Assembly (NCBI GenBank): GCA_004299545.1
Contig: SCRB01000293.1
Coordinates: 1 to 15,122 of the forward strand
Reading direction: 5' to 3'
From: Rhizobiaceae bacterium
GTDB lineage: Bacteria > Pseudomonadota > Alphaproteobacteria > Rhizobiales > Rhizobiaceae
DNA: 15,122 nt
The translations under genes and the position numbers were made by a program. The notes below the pieces were generated by a model. It saw only the letters and a program-made list of their open reading frames with translations. It did not search any database and was not told the DNA's origin. This document shows, piece after piece, positions 1 to 8,057 of this stretch; the stretch's first letter is position 1, and every line of letters begins with the position of its first letter.

Positions 1-93
1 GGCGGTGCCATTACGGTTCATGCGTGCCCGCCTGCCCGTCCCTCAGTGACGCAGCGCTGGACCGGGCGGGATGATGAAAGGGAGGCAATCCTC

Positions 94-1059
94 ATGAAAT
101 TCGTAACACTCATCGGCGCGTTCGTTGCCGCGACAGCCCTTGCCGGGGTCGCGCGGGCGGACGAGGCCTGCAAGCTCGGCGTCTCGATGTACACGCTCGG
201 CGCGCCTTACTTCGCGGCGCAGCTCAAGGCGGCGGAAGCCGAGGGGAAGAAGCAGGGATGCACGGTGCGCACCGCCGATGGCCAGAACGACATGGTCAAG
301 CAGATCGGTGACATACAGGACATGGTCGCCGCCGGCGTCAACGTCCTGATCGTCAACCCGCGCGACCCGAAGGGCCTGATCCCGGCGGTGGACGCCGCGA
401 CGAAGGAAGGCGTCAAGGTCATCGGCATGGATTCGCTGTTCGATCCGTCCGCCAACATCCTGACGAACGTGTCGGCCGCGAATGGCGAGAACGGCAAGCT
501 CGTCGGCGCATGGCTCGCCAAGAAGATGGACGGCAAGCCGATCAAGATGGCGCTGATCTCCGGCGAACAGGGCAATGTCGTCGGCCAAGACCGGCGCATG
601 GGCGTGATCTCCGGCCTGATGGACGCGCTCTTGACGAATTACGGCCATGCCGATGTCTCCATCGTCGGCCAAGGCTGGGGCCATTGGTCGACGGATGGCG
701 GCCTGTCCGCCATGGAAGACCTGCTCACCGCCCATCCGGACATCAATGTCGTGCTCGGCGAGAACGATTCGATGGTGCTCGGCGCGCGCAAGGCCCTGAA
801 GGCCGCGAACCGGCTCAACGGCGTTCTCCTCGTAGCCGCGGCGGACGGACAGAAGGAAGCGCTGGCGCTGATCCAGAAGGGCGAATACGGTGCGACGGGA
901 TTGAACAATCCGAAGATCCTTGCGGAAATGGCTGTCGACATCGGCGTCAAGGCCCTCAACGGCAAGGCTGGCGAACTCGGGAAGTACACCTTCACGCCGC
1001 CGGTCGCGATCACGAAGGACAATGTCGATAAGTATTACGACCCGAATTCGGTCTTCTGA
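94..1059 (+). CDS. Periplasmic sugar-binding protein of an ABC importer (RbsB-like, Peripla_BP_4 type)
   Basis: High-affinity periplasmic receptor that should deliver a sugar or polyol to the permease encoded downstream. The 321-aa product starts with a classic Sec signal: a short basic start (MKF), a hydrophobic core at about residues 4-19, and an A-R-A cleavage site at 20-22, giving a mature N-terminus DEACKLG. No lipobox cysteine is seen. Typical family features follow: an early GAPYFAAQL segment, QNDMVKQIGDIQDMVAAGVNVLIVNP, a GENDSM segment near 225 and AAADGQKEAL near 260, which together form the hinge and ligand pocket. I start at ATG 94, because GGAGG at 81-85 lies 8 nt upstream. An in-frame ATG at 46 would add 16 polar residues ahead of the signal peptide and has no ribosome-binding site. 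This is the first gene of block A. Its promoter is not recognisable in bases 1-93. The ligand cannot be predicted. Confidence 0.93.
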   Translation: MKFVTLIGAFVAATALAGVARADEACKLGVSMYTLGAPYFAAQLKAAEAEGKKQGCTVRTADGQNDMVKQIGDIQDMVAAGVNVLIVNPRDPKGLIPAVDAATKEGVKVIGMDSLFDPSANILTNVSAANGENGKLVGAWLAKKMDGKPIKMALISGEQGNVVGQDRRMGVISGLMDALLTNYGHADVSIVGQGWGHWSTDGGLSAMEDLLTAHPDINVVLGENDSMVLGARKALKAANRLNGVLLVAAADGQKEALALIQKGEYGATGLNNPKILAEMAVDIGVKALNGKAGELGKYTFTPPVAITKDNVDKYYDPNSVF

Positions 1060-1066
1060 GCATTCC

Positions 1067-1099
1067 GTCGGCCCGGCCGGAACAGCCGGCCGGGCCGAC
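1067..1099 (+). terminator. Strong hairpin between the binding-protein and ATPase genes
   Basis: A perfect 14-bp GC-rich inverted repeat: left arm 1067-1080 (GTCGGCCCGGCCGG), loop AACAG at 1081-1085, right arm 1086-1099. It begins 7 nt after the stop codon of the binding-protein gene. No T-run follows, so it is not a textbook intrinsic terminator. In importer operons a hairpin in this position often protects the upstream mRNA from 3' exonucleases and/or attenuates read-through, so that the binding protein is made in excess of the membrane parts. That role is inferred from position. Confidence 0.75.
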
Positions 1100-1183
1100 C
1101 CGATCAAACGTCCGTGGCCACCCCTGCCGCTGCGGTTCCGCCCGTAATCGTTTATGGGGCGATCAAGTCGGGGAGAGGCTTTG

Positions 1184-2710
1184 TTGGCGCCGCTCATTGA
1201 ACTCGAGACCATCTCCAAGGCGTTTGCCGGCATCCATGCCCTGAGCGGCGTGAATTTCACGCTGAATCCCTGCGAGGTGCACGCACTCGTCGGCGAGAAC
1301 GGCGCCGGCAAATCGACCCTGATGCGGGTGCTCGGCGGCGAGATCCAGCCTGACGAAGGGACGATCACCATCGCGGGGGAGCGGACAAGCCTGTCCGGCC
1401 CCACCGACGCCCTTCGACGCGGCATCTCCATCATCCACCAGGAAATGGCGCTCGCCAGGGATCTGAGCGTCGCCGAGAACATCTTCCTCGGCGCCCTGCC
1501 CGCACGGATCGGCTGGCGGCAGTTGAACAGCCGCGCGCGGACACTCATCGACCGCCTCGGTTTCAGGATTTCGCCGCGCGCGCTCGTCGGCGATTTGTCT
1601 GTCGCGCATCAACAGGTCGTCGAGATCGCGAAGGCCCTGTCGCGCGACGTCAAGGTCATCGTCTTCGACGAGCCGACGGCGGTGCTCTCGACCGGCGACG
1701 CCTCGCGGCTGCTGCAGATCATCCGCGACCTGCGCGCGAGCGGCGTCGGCATTGTTTATATTTCCCACCGCCTGCAGGAGATCTACGAGATCGCGGACCG
1801 CATTTCGGTGATGAAGGACGGTCGCAATGCCGGCACCGTCGATCCCGGCAGCACGAAAATGGACGGTCTCATCCGCATGATGGTCGGCCGGCCGATTTCG
1901 CAGCTGTTCGGCGAGAAGCAGGCGGCCACCATTGGCGAGACGATCCTGAAAGTCGAGAACCTCAGGCTTCCGAACGGCGTGCGCAACGTCTCGTTCGAGA
2001 TCCGGCGCGGCGAGATCGTCGGCCTTGGCGGGCTTGTCGGCTCGGGCCGCACGGAGGTCGCCAGGGCGATATTCGGCGCGGACCCGATTTCGGGCGGGCA
2101 GATGCAGTTGAACGGCCGCCCCTACATGCCGCGCTCGCCGCGGCGCGCCGTGCGCCGCAGCGTCGGGCTGGTGCCCGAGGACCGCAAGGGGCAGGGCGTC
2201 ATCCTCGATCTGCCGATCCGCATGAATGCCACCATGGCGAACATGGCGCCTGTCACGACGGGCGGCTTCTTCCGGCATCGGCGCGAGCGCAAGATCGTCA
2301 AGGACCTGATCGACACGCTGCGCATCAAGCTCGGCTCGATGAACGATCCGGTTTCCAGCCTGTCGGGCGGCAACCAGCAGAAGGTCGTCCTGGCGAAATG
2401 GTTTCACGCCGATAGCGACCTCATCATCCTCGACGAGCCGACACGCGGCGTCGATGTCGGCGCCAAGACCGAGATCTATTCGTTGATCCACCGGCTGGCG
2501 GCGGAGGGGAAAGCGGTGATCGTCATCTCTTCCGAACATGCGGAGCTTTTCGGGCTTTGCGACCGCGTACTGGTGATGGGCGAAGGCGAGCTCAGGGGCA
2601 CGCTGTTGCCCGAGGATTACCAGGAAGAGAAATTGCTAACATTGTCGATGATGGGGTCGGCGACGGGCAATGCCGGGCCGCGCCCGACAGAACAGAGCCA
2701 TGGGGCATGA
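1184..2710 (+). CDS. Sugar ABC transporter ATP-binding protein with two ATPase domains (RbsA/XylG/MglA type)
   Basis: Cytoplasmic ATPase powering the importer. It has two fused nucleotide-binding domains, as usual for the RbsA/MglA class (about 500 aa). The first carries the Walker A motif GENGAGKST, the signature-like LSVAHQQVVEIAKAL and Walker B VIVFDEPTAVL. The second has the degenerate Walker A GLVGSGRTE, a full signature LSGGNQQKVVLAKW and Walker B LIILDEPTRGVDVG. This asymmetry is normal for the family. Start choice: ATG 1154 has no Shine-Dalgarno sequence, whereas TTG 1184 has GGAG at 1172-1175 with 8-nt spacing and gives a protein beginning APLIELETISKAF, as homologues do. TTG 1181 is equally in frame. 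I therefore annotate TTG 1184 (508 aa), but ATG 1154 (518 aa) is possible. The stop codon lies 1 nt before the permease start, indicating coupling. Confidence 0.93.
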   Translation: MAPLIELETISKAFAGIHALSGVNFTLNPCEVHALVGENGAGKSTLMRVLGGEIQPDEGTITIAGERTSLSGPTDALRRGISIIHQEMALARDLSVAENIFLGALPARIGWRQLNSRARTLIDRLGFRISPRALVGDLSVAHQQVVEIAKALSRDVKVIVFDEPTAVLSTGDASRLLQIIRDLRASGVGIVYISHRLQEIYEIADRISVMKDGRNAGTVDPGSTKMDGLIRMMVGRPISQLFGEKQAATIGETILKVENLRLPNGVRNVSFEIRRGEIVGLGGLVGSGRTEVARAIFGADPISGGQMQLNGRPYMPRSPRRAVRRSVGLVPEDRKGQGVILDLPIRMNATMANMAPVTTGGFFRHRRERKIVKDLIDTLRIKLGSMNDPVSSLSGGNQQKVVLAKWFHADSDLIILDEPTRGVDVGAKTEIYSLIHRLAAEGKAVIVISSEHAELFGLCDRVLVMGEGELRGTLLPEDYQEEKLLTLSMMGSATGNAGPRPTEQSHGA

Positions 2711-2711
2711 C

Positions 2712-3701
2712 ATGACCGAGACGAGCGCGAACATGGCCGAGGGGACGCAAAAGCAGCGCGTTCAGTTTGCCAAGCTGTTCCGGACCTTCGGAACGGTCGT
2801 GATCTTCGTGCTTCTGGTCATCATGGCCTCGTCGCAATCGGATGCGTTCCTGAGCGAACGCAACATCACCAATGTGCTGCGGCAGATGTCCGGTATCGGC
2901 GTCATGTCGGTCGGCATGCTGTTCGTCATCCTGACCGCCGGCATCGACCTTTCGGTCGGCTCGATCGCGGCCGTCGGCTCGGTCGCGTCGGCGATATTGC
3001 TCAAGGACTATCCGCTGCCTGTCGCCCTGCCGATGGTGATCGGCATCGGCGCGGTCTGCGGTGGGGTTTCGGGCGCGCTTGTCGCCTTTTTCCGGCTCCC
3101 CTCCTTCGTCATCACCCTTGCTATGATGACGGCGGCGCGTGGCATCGCGCTGATCATGTCGAACGGCCAACCGATCATGGTCGGCAATGCCGGGCAGGCG
3201 CTGCAGAATTTCGGCACGTCCTACACCTTTGGCCTGCCGAATCCCGCTCTCGTCATGATCGTCATCTTCCTGCTGGCGCTCGTCGTCCTCAATCTCACGC
3301 GCTTCGGGCGGCTGGTGAAGGCCATCGGTTCCAACGAGGAAGCGGTGCGCCTGTCCGGCATCTCCGTCCCCTTCCATATTCTCTCGGTCTATGTGATCTC
3401 GGGCGCGCTTGCAGCACTTGCCGGCATATTGATCACGGCCCGTTCCGGCGTCGGCTCGCCCTCGGTCGGCGTCGGCAACGAACTGAGCGTGATCGCGGCG
3501 GTGGTGATCGGCGGCGCCAGCCTGATGGGCGGCGTCGGCGGCGTCATCAACACCTTCCTCGGCGTAATGATCCTCGGCATCATCGGCAATATCATGAACC
3601 TTGCCGGCGTGCCCGGCTATCACCAGCAGGTCTATCTGGGCGTCATCATCGTCATCGCGGTGCTGATCCAGAACGCCTCGCAGATCCTGCGCCGCCACTA
3701 G
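2712..3701 (+). CDS. Sugar ABC transporter permease (RbsC-like, BPD_transp_2 family)
   Basis: Integral inner-membrane subunit of the importer, 329 aa. After a short polar N-terminus (residues 1-24) there are repeated hydrophobic segments, probably 8-10 membrane spans. Family landmarks are ILTAGIDLSVGSIAA near residues 74-86 and the C-terminal GGASLMGG...GTFLG-like block followed by NIMNLAGVPGYHQQVYLGVIIVIAVLIQ, close to the RbsC/XylH consensus. The ATPase partner would contact the cytoplasmic loop around GRLVKAIGSNEEAVRLSGI. Start: ATG 2712 lies 1 nt after the ATPase stop with GGGG at 2702-2705. An in-frame ATG at 2700 overlaps the ATPase gene by 11 nt and is also plausible. There is only one permease gene, so the channel would be a homodimer. 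The kinase gene begins 8 nt downstream. Confidence 0.93.
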   Translation: MTETSANMAEGTQKQRVQFAKLFRTFGTVVIFVLLVIMASSQSDAFLSERNITNVLRQMSGIGVMSVGMLFVILTAGIDLSVGSIAAVGSVASAILLKDYPLPVALPMVIGIGAVCGGVSGALVAFFRLPSFVITLAMMTAARGIALIMSNGQPIMVGNAGQALQNFGTSYTFGLPNPALVMIVIFLLALVVLNLTRFGRLVKAIGSNEEAVRLSGISVPFHILSVYVISGALAALAGILITARSGVGSPSVGVGNELSVIAAVVIGGASLMGGVGGVINTFLGVMILGIIGNIMNLAGVPGYHQQVYLGVIIVIAVLIQNASQILRRH

Positions 3702-3709
3702 AGCCCGCC

Positions 3710-5230
3710 ATGAAGGTTACGGCGGCCATCGACATCGGAACCGGCTCGACCCGGTCGGCGCTGGTCGACGCCGGAGGCCGGATCCTTGCCGTGGCGGCCG
3801 AAGATTATCGCCAGATCGTTCCCGCCTATGGCTGGTCCGAGCAGAAGCCCGAGGATTGGTGGCTTGCTGCCTGCGCGACGCTTTCCCGCGTCACCGAAAT
3901 CGCGCGGCAGGAAGGGCATGGGATCGAAGCCGTCGTCGCCTGCGGCCAGATGCACGGCACGGTTCTTGTCGATGACGACGGGAAGCTGACGCGCGACACG
4001 GTGCCGCTCTGGAACGACAAGCGCACGCTCGACTATGTGCGCGATTTCGAAGAGCGGGAAAGGCTGGAGGACTGGCTGCCCCTGACGGCCAATCCGCCGA
4101 CACCTGCCTGGCCCGCCTTCAAGCTGCAATGGCTGCGCGATCATGATCCGGCCGCCTGGGCGCGAACCCGCACGGTGATGATGCCGAAGGACTACGTCAA
4201 CCTGCGGCTGACCGGCGAGCGGGCGATGGACTGGACCGACGCCGCCTGCTCCTTCCTGATGAATCCCGAAACCAGCTCCTGGTCGCAGAAGGTCTTTGAT
4301 CGGCTCGGCCTCGATCCGGCTATGATGGCGCCGGTGAAGCTGCCGACGGAAGTGCTTGGAGCCGTGACGACACAAGCCGCGGCGCTGACCGGTCTTGCCG
4401 AAGGCACGCCGGTGCTGACCGGCGGGGCCGATTATCCGGTGGCCTTGCTTGGCTCGGGCGTCTGCAAACCGGGGCTTGCCTCCGAGGTCGCGGGCACCTC
4501 CTCCATCGTCACCCTCGTCGCTGAAAAGCCGGTTCTCGACGCCGAGATCAGCAATGTCGGCACGCCGGAGGGCAATTGGGGCGCCTTCGTCCTGCTCGAA
4601 GCCGGGGGCGACGCCGCACGCTGGGCACGGCGCACCTTCCACGGCGAAAATCTCGACTATGGCGCCATCCTCGCCATGGCCGCCGCCGCGCGGCCGGGCG
4701 CGGACGCGCTTTTCTTCCTGCCCTATCTCGTCGGTGAGAGGCTCGGTGCGCATCGCAATTCGCGCGCGCAATTCTTCGGCCTCGCGGCTGGCCATGGCCT
4801 GGCCGAAATGCACCGCGCCGTGCTCGAAGGCGTCGCCTTCGCCGTCAACAGGCATCTGGCCGTCATGGAACGGGCGACCGGCACAAGGCCGGAGGTCCTG
4901 ATCGCTTCGGGCGGCGGCACCAGGGCCGATCTGTGGCTCCAGATCAAGGCGGCCGTCTATGGCCGCCCGATCCTGATCCCGGAGGAGCCGGAATGCGGCC
5001 TTGTCGGCTGCGCCGCGCTCGCCGCGGTGGCGACCGGCGCGGCGAGCGATCTGCCACAAGCCGTGAACCGGCTGGTGCGCTATGGCCGCGAGGTGGAGCC
5101 GGATCCGGCCTGGGTCGAGACCTATGCCCGGATGCAGCCTGTTTTCGACAGGCTCTATGCCGCTTCCCAATCCTTCTACGACGATCTCGACACGCTTCAG
5201 TCGCACGTCAACCAGCGGAGACAGCCATGA
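3710..5230 (+). CDS. FGGY-family carbohydrate kinase, xylulokinase-like
   Basis: Cytoplasmic ATP-dependent kinase, 506 aa, predicted to phosphorylate a keto-sugar or polyol brought in by the adjacent importer. Seen in sequence: the N-terminal actin-fold phosphate loop AAIDIGTGSTRSALVD (residues 5-20, conserved D8), the xylulokinase-type GQMHG at 79-83, LWNDKRT near 100-106, the MMPKDYVNLRLTG segment at 157-169, and the catalytic aspartate in GGADYPVALLGSG (D241). A C-terminal ASGGGTRADLWLQIKA segment builds the nucleotide site. GQMHG and KDYV...LTG place it nearest XylB-type pentulose kinases, but FGGY specificity is poorly predicted by sequence, so D-xylulose is not asserted. The ribosome-binding site upstream of ATG 3710 is weak, consistent with translational coupling to the permease 8 nt upstream. 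Its stop overlaps the next start (ATGA, 5227-5230). It differs clearly from the second FGGY kinase at 9146. Confidence 0.9.
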   Translation: MKVTAAIDIGTGSTRSALVDAGGRILAVAAEDYRQIVPAYGWSEQKPEDWWLAACATLSRVTEIARQEGHGIEAVVACGQMHGTVLVDDDGKLTRDTVPLWNDKRTLDYVRDFEERERLEDWLPLTANPPTPAWPAFKLQWLRDHDPAAWARTRTVMMPKDYVNLRLTGERAMDWTDAACSFLMNPETSSWSQKVFDRLGLDPAMMAPVKLPTEVLGAVTTQAAALTGLAEGTPVLTGGADYPVALLGSGVCKPGLASEVAGTSSIVTLVAEKPVLDAEISNVGTPEGNWGAFVLLEAGGDAARWARRTFHGENLDYGAILAMAAAARPGADALFFLPYLVGERLGAHRNSRAQFFGLAAGHGLAEMHRAVLEGVAFAVNRHLAVMERATGTRPEVLIASGGGTRADLWLQIKAAVYGRPILIPEEPECGLVGCAALAAVATGAASDLPQAVNRLVRYGREVEPDPAWVETYARMQPVFDRLYAASQSFYDDLDTLQSHVNQRRQP

Positions 5231-5994
5231 CCGACTACATGAAACGCTTCCGGCTCGACGGCCGCACGGCCCTTGTCACCGGCGGGGCACGGGGCATCGG
5301 CCTCGCGGCGTGCGAGGCGCTTGCCGAGGCGGGCGCCCGTGTCCTGTTGACGGACCGCGACGGGAAATCGGCCGAAGCTTCCGCCGAAACGCTCCGCGCC
5401 AAAGGCCATGACGTCGTTGCCGAGCCGCTCGAAGTGACGGACCCGGAAGCGGTGGAGGCGTTTGCCTCGCGCCACCCTGAAATCGGCGTATTGGTGAACA
5501 ATGCTGGGATCGCGCGTTCCAACATCCCGGCGGAGAAAATGACGGACGACGAATGGCGCTCCGTCCTCGACGTCAACCTCAACGGCCTTTTCTGGTGCTG
5601 CCGATCCTTCGGCAAGCGGATGCTGGAGCGCAAGGCGGGAAGCATCGTCAATCTCGGTTCGATGTCGGGCTTCATCGTCAACCGCCCGCAGGAGCAGGCG
5701 CAGTACAACGCCTCGAAGGCCGCCGTGCACCAGCTGACCCGGTCGCTGGCGGCCGAATGGGCGCCGCGCGGCGTCAGGGTCAATGCGGTCGCTCCGACCT
5801 ATATCGAGACGGAGATGACCGCCTATGTCTATGACGATCCCACGCTGATGCAGCACTGGATCGGCGGAACCCCGCAAAACCGCATGGGCCGGACCGACGA
5901 AATCGCCGCAGTCATCCTCTTCCTCGCCTCCGACGCGGCGAGCTTGATGACCGGCTCCATCGTGCTGGCCGACGGCGGCTACACCTGCTGGTAA
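5227..5994 (+). CDS. Short-chain dehydrogenase/reductase resembling galactitol/sorbitol dehydrogenase
   Basis: Cytoplasmic NAD(P)-dependent polyol or sugar dehydrogenase, 255 aa, classical SDR length. Motifs: cofactor glycine motif TGGARGIG (18-25), aspartate D43 at the end of beta-2 (favours NAD over NADP), NNAG (91-94), catalytic S147, Y160 and K164 (YNASK). From memory it resembles the Rhodobacter galactitol dehydrogenase closely: FRLDG near the N-terminus, NLGSMSGxIVNRPQ, KxAVHQLTRxLAAEWA, and a C-terminal ADGGYTxW ending in tryptophan, which in that enzyme helps form a metal-binding site. The likely reaction is polyol to ketose. The true start is ATG 5227, overlapping the kinase stop, with GGAG at 5217-5220. 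The frame is open much further upstream but that part is the shadow of the kinase gene. The glycerol-dehydrogenase homologue follows 10 nt later. Exact substrate unknown. Confidence 0.92.
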   Translation: MTDYMKRFRLDGRTALVTGGARGIGLAACEALAEAGARVLLTDRDGKSAEASAETLRAKGHDVVAEPLEVTDPEAVEAFASRHPEIGVLVNNAGIARSNIPAEKMTDDEWRSVLDVNLNGLFWCCRSFGKRMLERKAGSIVNLGSMSGFIVNRPQEQAQYNASKAAVHQLTRSLAAEWAPRGVRVNAVAPTYIETEMTAYVYDDPTLMQHWIGGTPQNRMGRTDEIAAVILFLASDAASLMTGSIVLADGGYTCW

Positions 5995-6004
5995 GGAGAC
6001 GCTT

Positions 6005-7072
6005 ATGTATGTGACAGGTGCCCGTTTTCCGGGCCGCTATATCCAGGCCGCCGGACTGATCGCACGGCTCGGCGCGGAATCGAAATGCTTCGGCGCAAAG
6101 GCGCTCTGCCTGCTCGACGGCAATGTCGCCGGCTTTCTGGAAGGAAAGGTCCGGGCCGGCGCCGAAGGCATCGAACCAACCGTCATGATCCATGGCGGGG
6201 AATGCAGCGAAGCGGAAATTATGCGCGGTGTTGAAGCAGCCCGCGCAGCAGGCGCCGAATTCGTGATCGGCATCGGCGGCGGCAAGGCCCTCGATACCGC
6301 CAAGGCGGCCGGCTTTCGGCTCGGCGGGGTTCCGGTCGTCATCGTGCCGACCATCGCCGCGTCGGACGCGCCCTGCTCGGCGCTCGCCGTCGTCTACCGC
6401 GAGGATCACACGGTCGACTACGATTATTTCCTGCCGCGCAACCCCGACCTTGTCCTGGTCGATACAGACATCATCGCCGGCGCGCCGGCACGCTTTCTTG
6501 CCGCCGGTATCGGCGATGCGCTTGCCACCTGGTACGAGGCGGAAAGCAGCCGCAAGGCCGACGCACCGAATTGCTGGGGCACCCACGGTTCGCCGCTCGC
6601 CTTCGAAATCGCCCGGTTCTGCCGCGACACGATCCTCGAATACGGTGCCGAGGCGCTGGCCGATTGCGATCGGCACAAGGTGACGCCGGCTTTCGAACGG
6701 GTCGTGGAGGCGAATATCCTGCTTTCCGGTGCCGGCTTCGAGTCGGGCGGCGTCGCCGGCGCCCATGCGATTCATCACGGGCTTTGCGAACTGCACGACG
6801 TCCACGATTATCTGCACGGAGAAAAAGTTGCGATCGGCGTCCTGACGATGCTGCTGGTCCACGGCGACCGGACGGAATACGAGATGGCGCGAAACTTCTG
6901 CCGCTCCGTGCGTCTGCCGGTCCGCCTCGCCGATGTCGGCATCACCGACGTGACCGAGGAAAAGCTGCGCAAGGTCGCCGAACGCGCCTGCCGGCCGGGC
7001 GAGATCATGCACAACGAACCCATCACCGTGACGCCCGACATGGTCGTCGCCGCGCTGAGGCAACTCGCCTGA
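6005..7072 (+). CDS. gldA: Glycerol dehydrogenase-family iron/zinc-type alcohol dehydrogenase (GldA-like)
   Basis: NAD-dependent metal polyol dehydrogenase of the GldA family, 355 aa, the normal length. Characterised members interconvert glycerol and dihydroxyacetone and accept 1,2-diols. Visible features: Rossmann-like N-terminal half with the nucleotide motif GIGGGKALDTAK (89-100), the family block PTIAASDAPCSALAVVY (115-131), and the zinc ligands D171 (GIGDALATWYEA), H254 (AGAHAIHHGL) and H271 (YLHGEKVAIG), all intact. Start ATG 6005 has a strong AAGGAG at 5993-5998 that overlaps the stop of the preceding gene. In context it probably oxidises or reduces a polyol, diol or hydroxyketone intermediate of the pathway rather than bulk glycerol, since no dihydroxyacetone kinase or glycerol uptake gene is present. 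That is inference. The family call is firm, the substrate is not. Confidence 0.92.
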   Translation: MYVTGARFPGRYIQAAGLIARLGAESKCFGAKALCLLDGNVAGFLEGKVRAGAEGIEPTVMIHGGECSEAEIMRGVEAARAAGAEFVIGIGGGKALDTAKAAGFRLGGVPVVIVPTIAASDAPCSALAVVYREDHTVDYDYFLPRNPDLVLVDTDIIAGAPARFLAAGIGDALATWYEAESSRKADAPNCWGTHGSPLAFEIARFCRDTILEYGAEALADCDRHKVTPAFERVVEANILLSGAGFESGGVAGAHAIHHGLCELHDVHDYLHGEKVAIGVLTMLLVHGDRTEYEMARNFCRSVRLPVRLADVGITDVTEEKLRKVAERACRPGEIMHNEPITVTPDMVVAALRQLA

Positions 7073-7111
7073 CATTCGCGCAACGCCGAGCCACCGCTTC
7101 AGGAGAATCCC

Positions 7112-7870
7112 ATGAAAGACATCGTCGAGACATTCCGCGCGAACCTTTTTGCCGGCAAGCATGTGATCGTATCGGGCGCCACAAGCGGCATCGGCCTCGA
7201 TATCGCGCGCGGTTTCGCGGCGCTCGGCGCCGCGGTGACGGCGCTCGGTTCCTCGGCCGAAAAGATCGCCGCACTCTCGGGCGAGGCCGGCTTGCGCTTC
7301 GAACAGCTCGACGTCAGGGACCGTGAAGCCGTCAAGACGTTCTGCGCCGGACAGCAACGCTGCGACGTGCTCGTCAACGGCGCGGGGATCGCGCGCGGCG
7401 GCGCGGAATGGGACGAGGACATCTTCCTCGACACGATGGAGGTCAACCTCAACAGCCAGTTCCGCCTCGCCATCGGCCTGCATGACCGGCTGGCATCGGC
7501 CAAAGGCTCGATCGTCAATATCGCCTCGATGCTGTCCTTCATGGCGGATCCGGGCGTGCCGGCCTATACCGCTTCCAAGACGGGCGTCCTCGGACTGACC
7601 CGCGCGCTGGCGCATAAATGGGGCCGCGAGGGCATCCGCGTCAACGCGATCGCGCCCGGCTACCATAAGACGGATATGACCAAGCCGATCTGGTCGGTGC
7701 CCTTCGGTGAAGAGGCCGTCAGCCGCCGCACCGCGCTCGGCCGCTGGGGCACGACGGAGGACCTCGTCGGCGCCTGTCTGTTCCTCGCCTCGCCGGCCGC
7801 AGCCTACATCACCGGCATGTGCCTCGAGATCGACGGCGGCTTCGTGTCCGGCAATCCGCTGGAAGCCTGA
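7112..7870 (+). CDS. Short-chain dehydrogenase/reductase, second copy in the cluster
   Basis: Classical SDR oxidoreductase of 252 aa, clearly different from the SDR at 5227. Motifs: cofactor loop SGATSGIG (21-28), NGAG at 89-92 (common form NNAG), catalytic S139, Y152 and K156 (YTASK), and the C-terminal EIDGGF block. At the end of beta-2 it has LGSSAEK instead of an acidic residue, so NADP use is possible, in contrast to its neighbour. AGGAG at 7101-7105 sits 6 nt before ATG 7112. The 39-nt gap after the GldA-like gene shows no promoter or terminator, so it is probably the last gene of block A. It ends just before the 230-nt regulatory gap. Members of this SDR type reduce or oxidise keto-sugars, gluconates and polyols. 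I cannot assign the substrate. Confidence 0.9.
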   Translation: MKDIVETFRANLFAGKHVIVSGATSGIGLDIARGFAALGAAVTALGSSAEKIAALSGEAGLRFEQLDVRDREAVKTFCAGQQRCDVLVNGAGIARGGAEWDEDIFLDTMEVNLNSQFRLAIGLHDRLASAKGSIVNIASMLSFMADPGVPAYTASKTGVLGLTRALAHKWGREGIRVNAIAPGYHKTDMTKPIWSVPFGEEAVSRRTALGRWGTTEDLVGACLFLASPAAAYITGMCLEIDGGFVSGNPLEA

Positions 7871-7918
7871 AGCCCGGACCGGTATACGGTCATCACGCCT
7901 CGCTTTTGAGAAGACTTG

Positions 7919-7947
7919 TTCAGCCGCGCTCAAATAGCGCGGCTGAA
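7919..7947 (+). terminator. Perfect 12-bp hairpin after block A
   Basis: Inverted repeat with arms TTCAGCCGCGCT (7919-7930) and AGCGCGGCTGAA (7936-7947) around a CAAAT loop. It lies 48 nt after the last stop of block A and upstream of the promoter of block B, which is the expected place for a transcription end point. No T-run follows on either strand, so Rho-independent termination is uncertain. It may be a Rho-assisted end or a 3'-end stabiliser. Confidence 0.55.
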
Positions 7948-8013
7948 TGCGTCTATGCGCGCGCTTCTCTTTCGCGGGACTGGGCGGCTTGCACCAGGCA
8001 GCGATGATTCCTG

Positions 8014-8042
8014 TTGACGGAGCGGTCGCGCCAAGATATCAC
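8014..8042 (+). promoter_or_regulatory. Candidate sigma-70 promoter for block B
   Basis: TTGACG at 8014-8019 and TATCAC at 8037-8042 are separated by 17 nt, matching the -35/-10 layout of a housekeeping sigma factor, with a good -35 and a moderate -10. The predicted transcription start is about 8048-8050, leaving a leader of about 50 nt before ATG 8101. The -10 overlaps the first of two identical palindromes, so a bound protein would block RNA polymerase. Identified by eye only. Confidence 0.5.
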
Positions 8043-8050
8043 ATATGTGA
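8039..8050 (+). promoter_or_regulatory. Operator half 1: palindrome TCACATATGTGA
   Basis: A perfect 12-bp palindrome overlapping the candidate -10 element. An identical copy starts 19 bp downstream. Placement over the promoter suggests a repressor site. The best candidate protein is the SorC-family regulator encoded in the same operon at 10672, because such regulators bind paired or extended sites as oligomers and act close to their own gene. This assignment is inferred. Confidence 0.65.
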
Positions 8051-8057
8051 ATGTAAA

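Noticed and set aside
46..93. ATG 46 as the start of the binding protein
   Set aside because: It would put 16 polar residues before the signal peptide and has no Shine-Dalgarno sequence. ATG 94 has GGAGG 8 nt upstream.
1..93. Imperfect CCCGCC...GGCGGG inverted repeat and possible promoter upstream of the first gene
   Set aside because: The arms match over only about 6 bp, no convincing -35/-10 pair is visible, and no copy of the TCACATATGTGA palindrome is present.
3698..5206. Long open frame on the minus strand (about 500 codons) opposite the first FGGY kinase, and similar ones opposite most other genes
   Set aside because: The translation is Arg/Asp/Gly/His-rich with no recognisable domain, the plus strand carries complete conserved families, and such antisense frames are expected in GC-rich DNA.
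4933..5226. Upstream extension of the SDR reading frame
   Set aside because: It lies entirely inside the kinase gene in another frame, is low-complexity Arg/Gly/Ala-rich, and the SDR fold begins after ATG 5227, which has its own ribosome-binding site.
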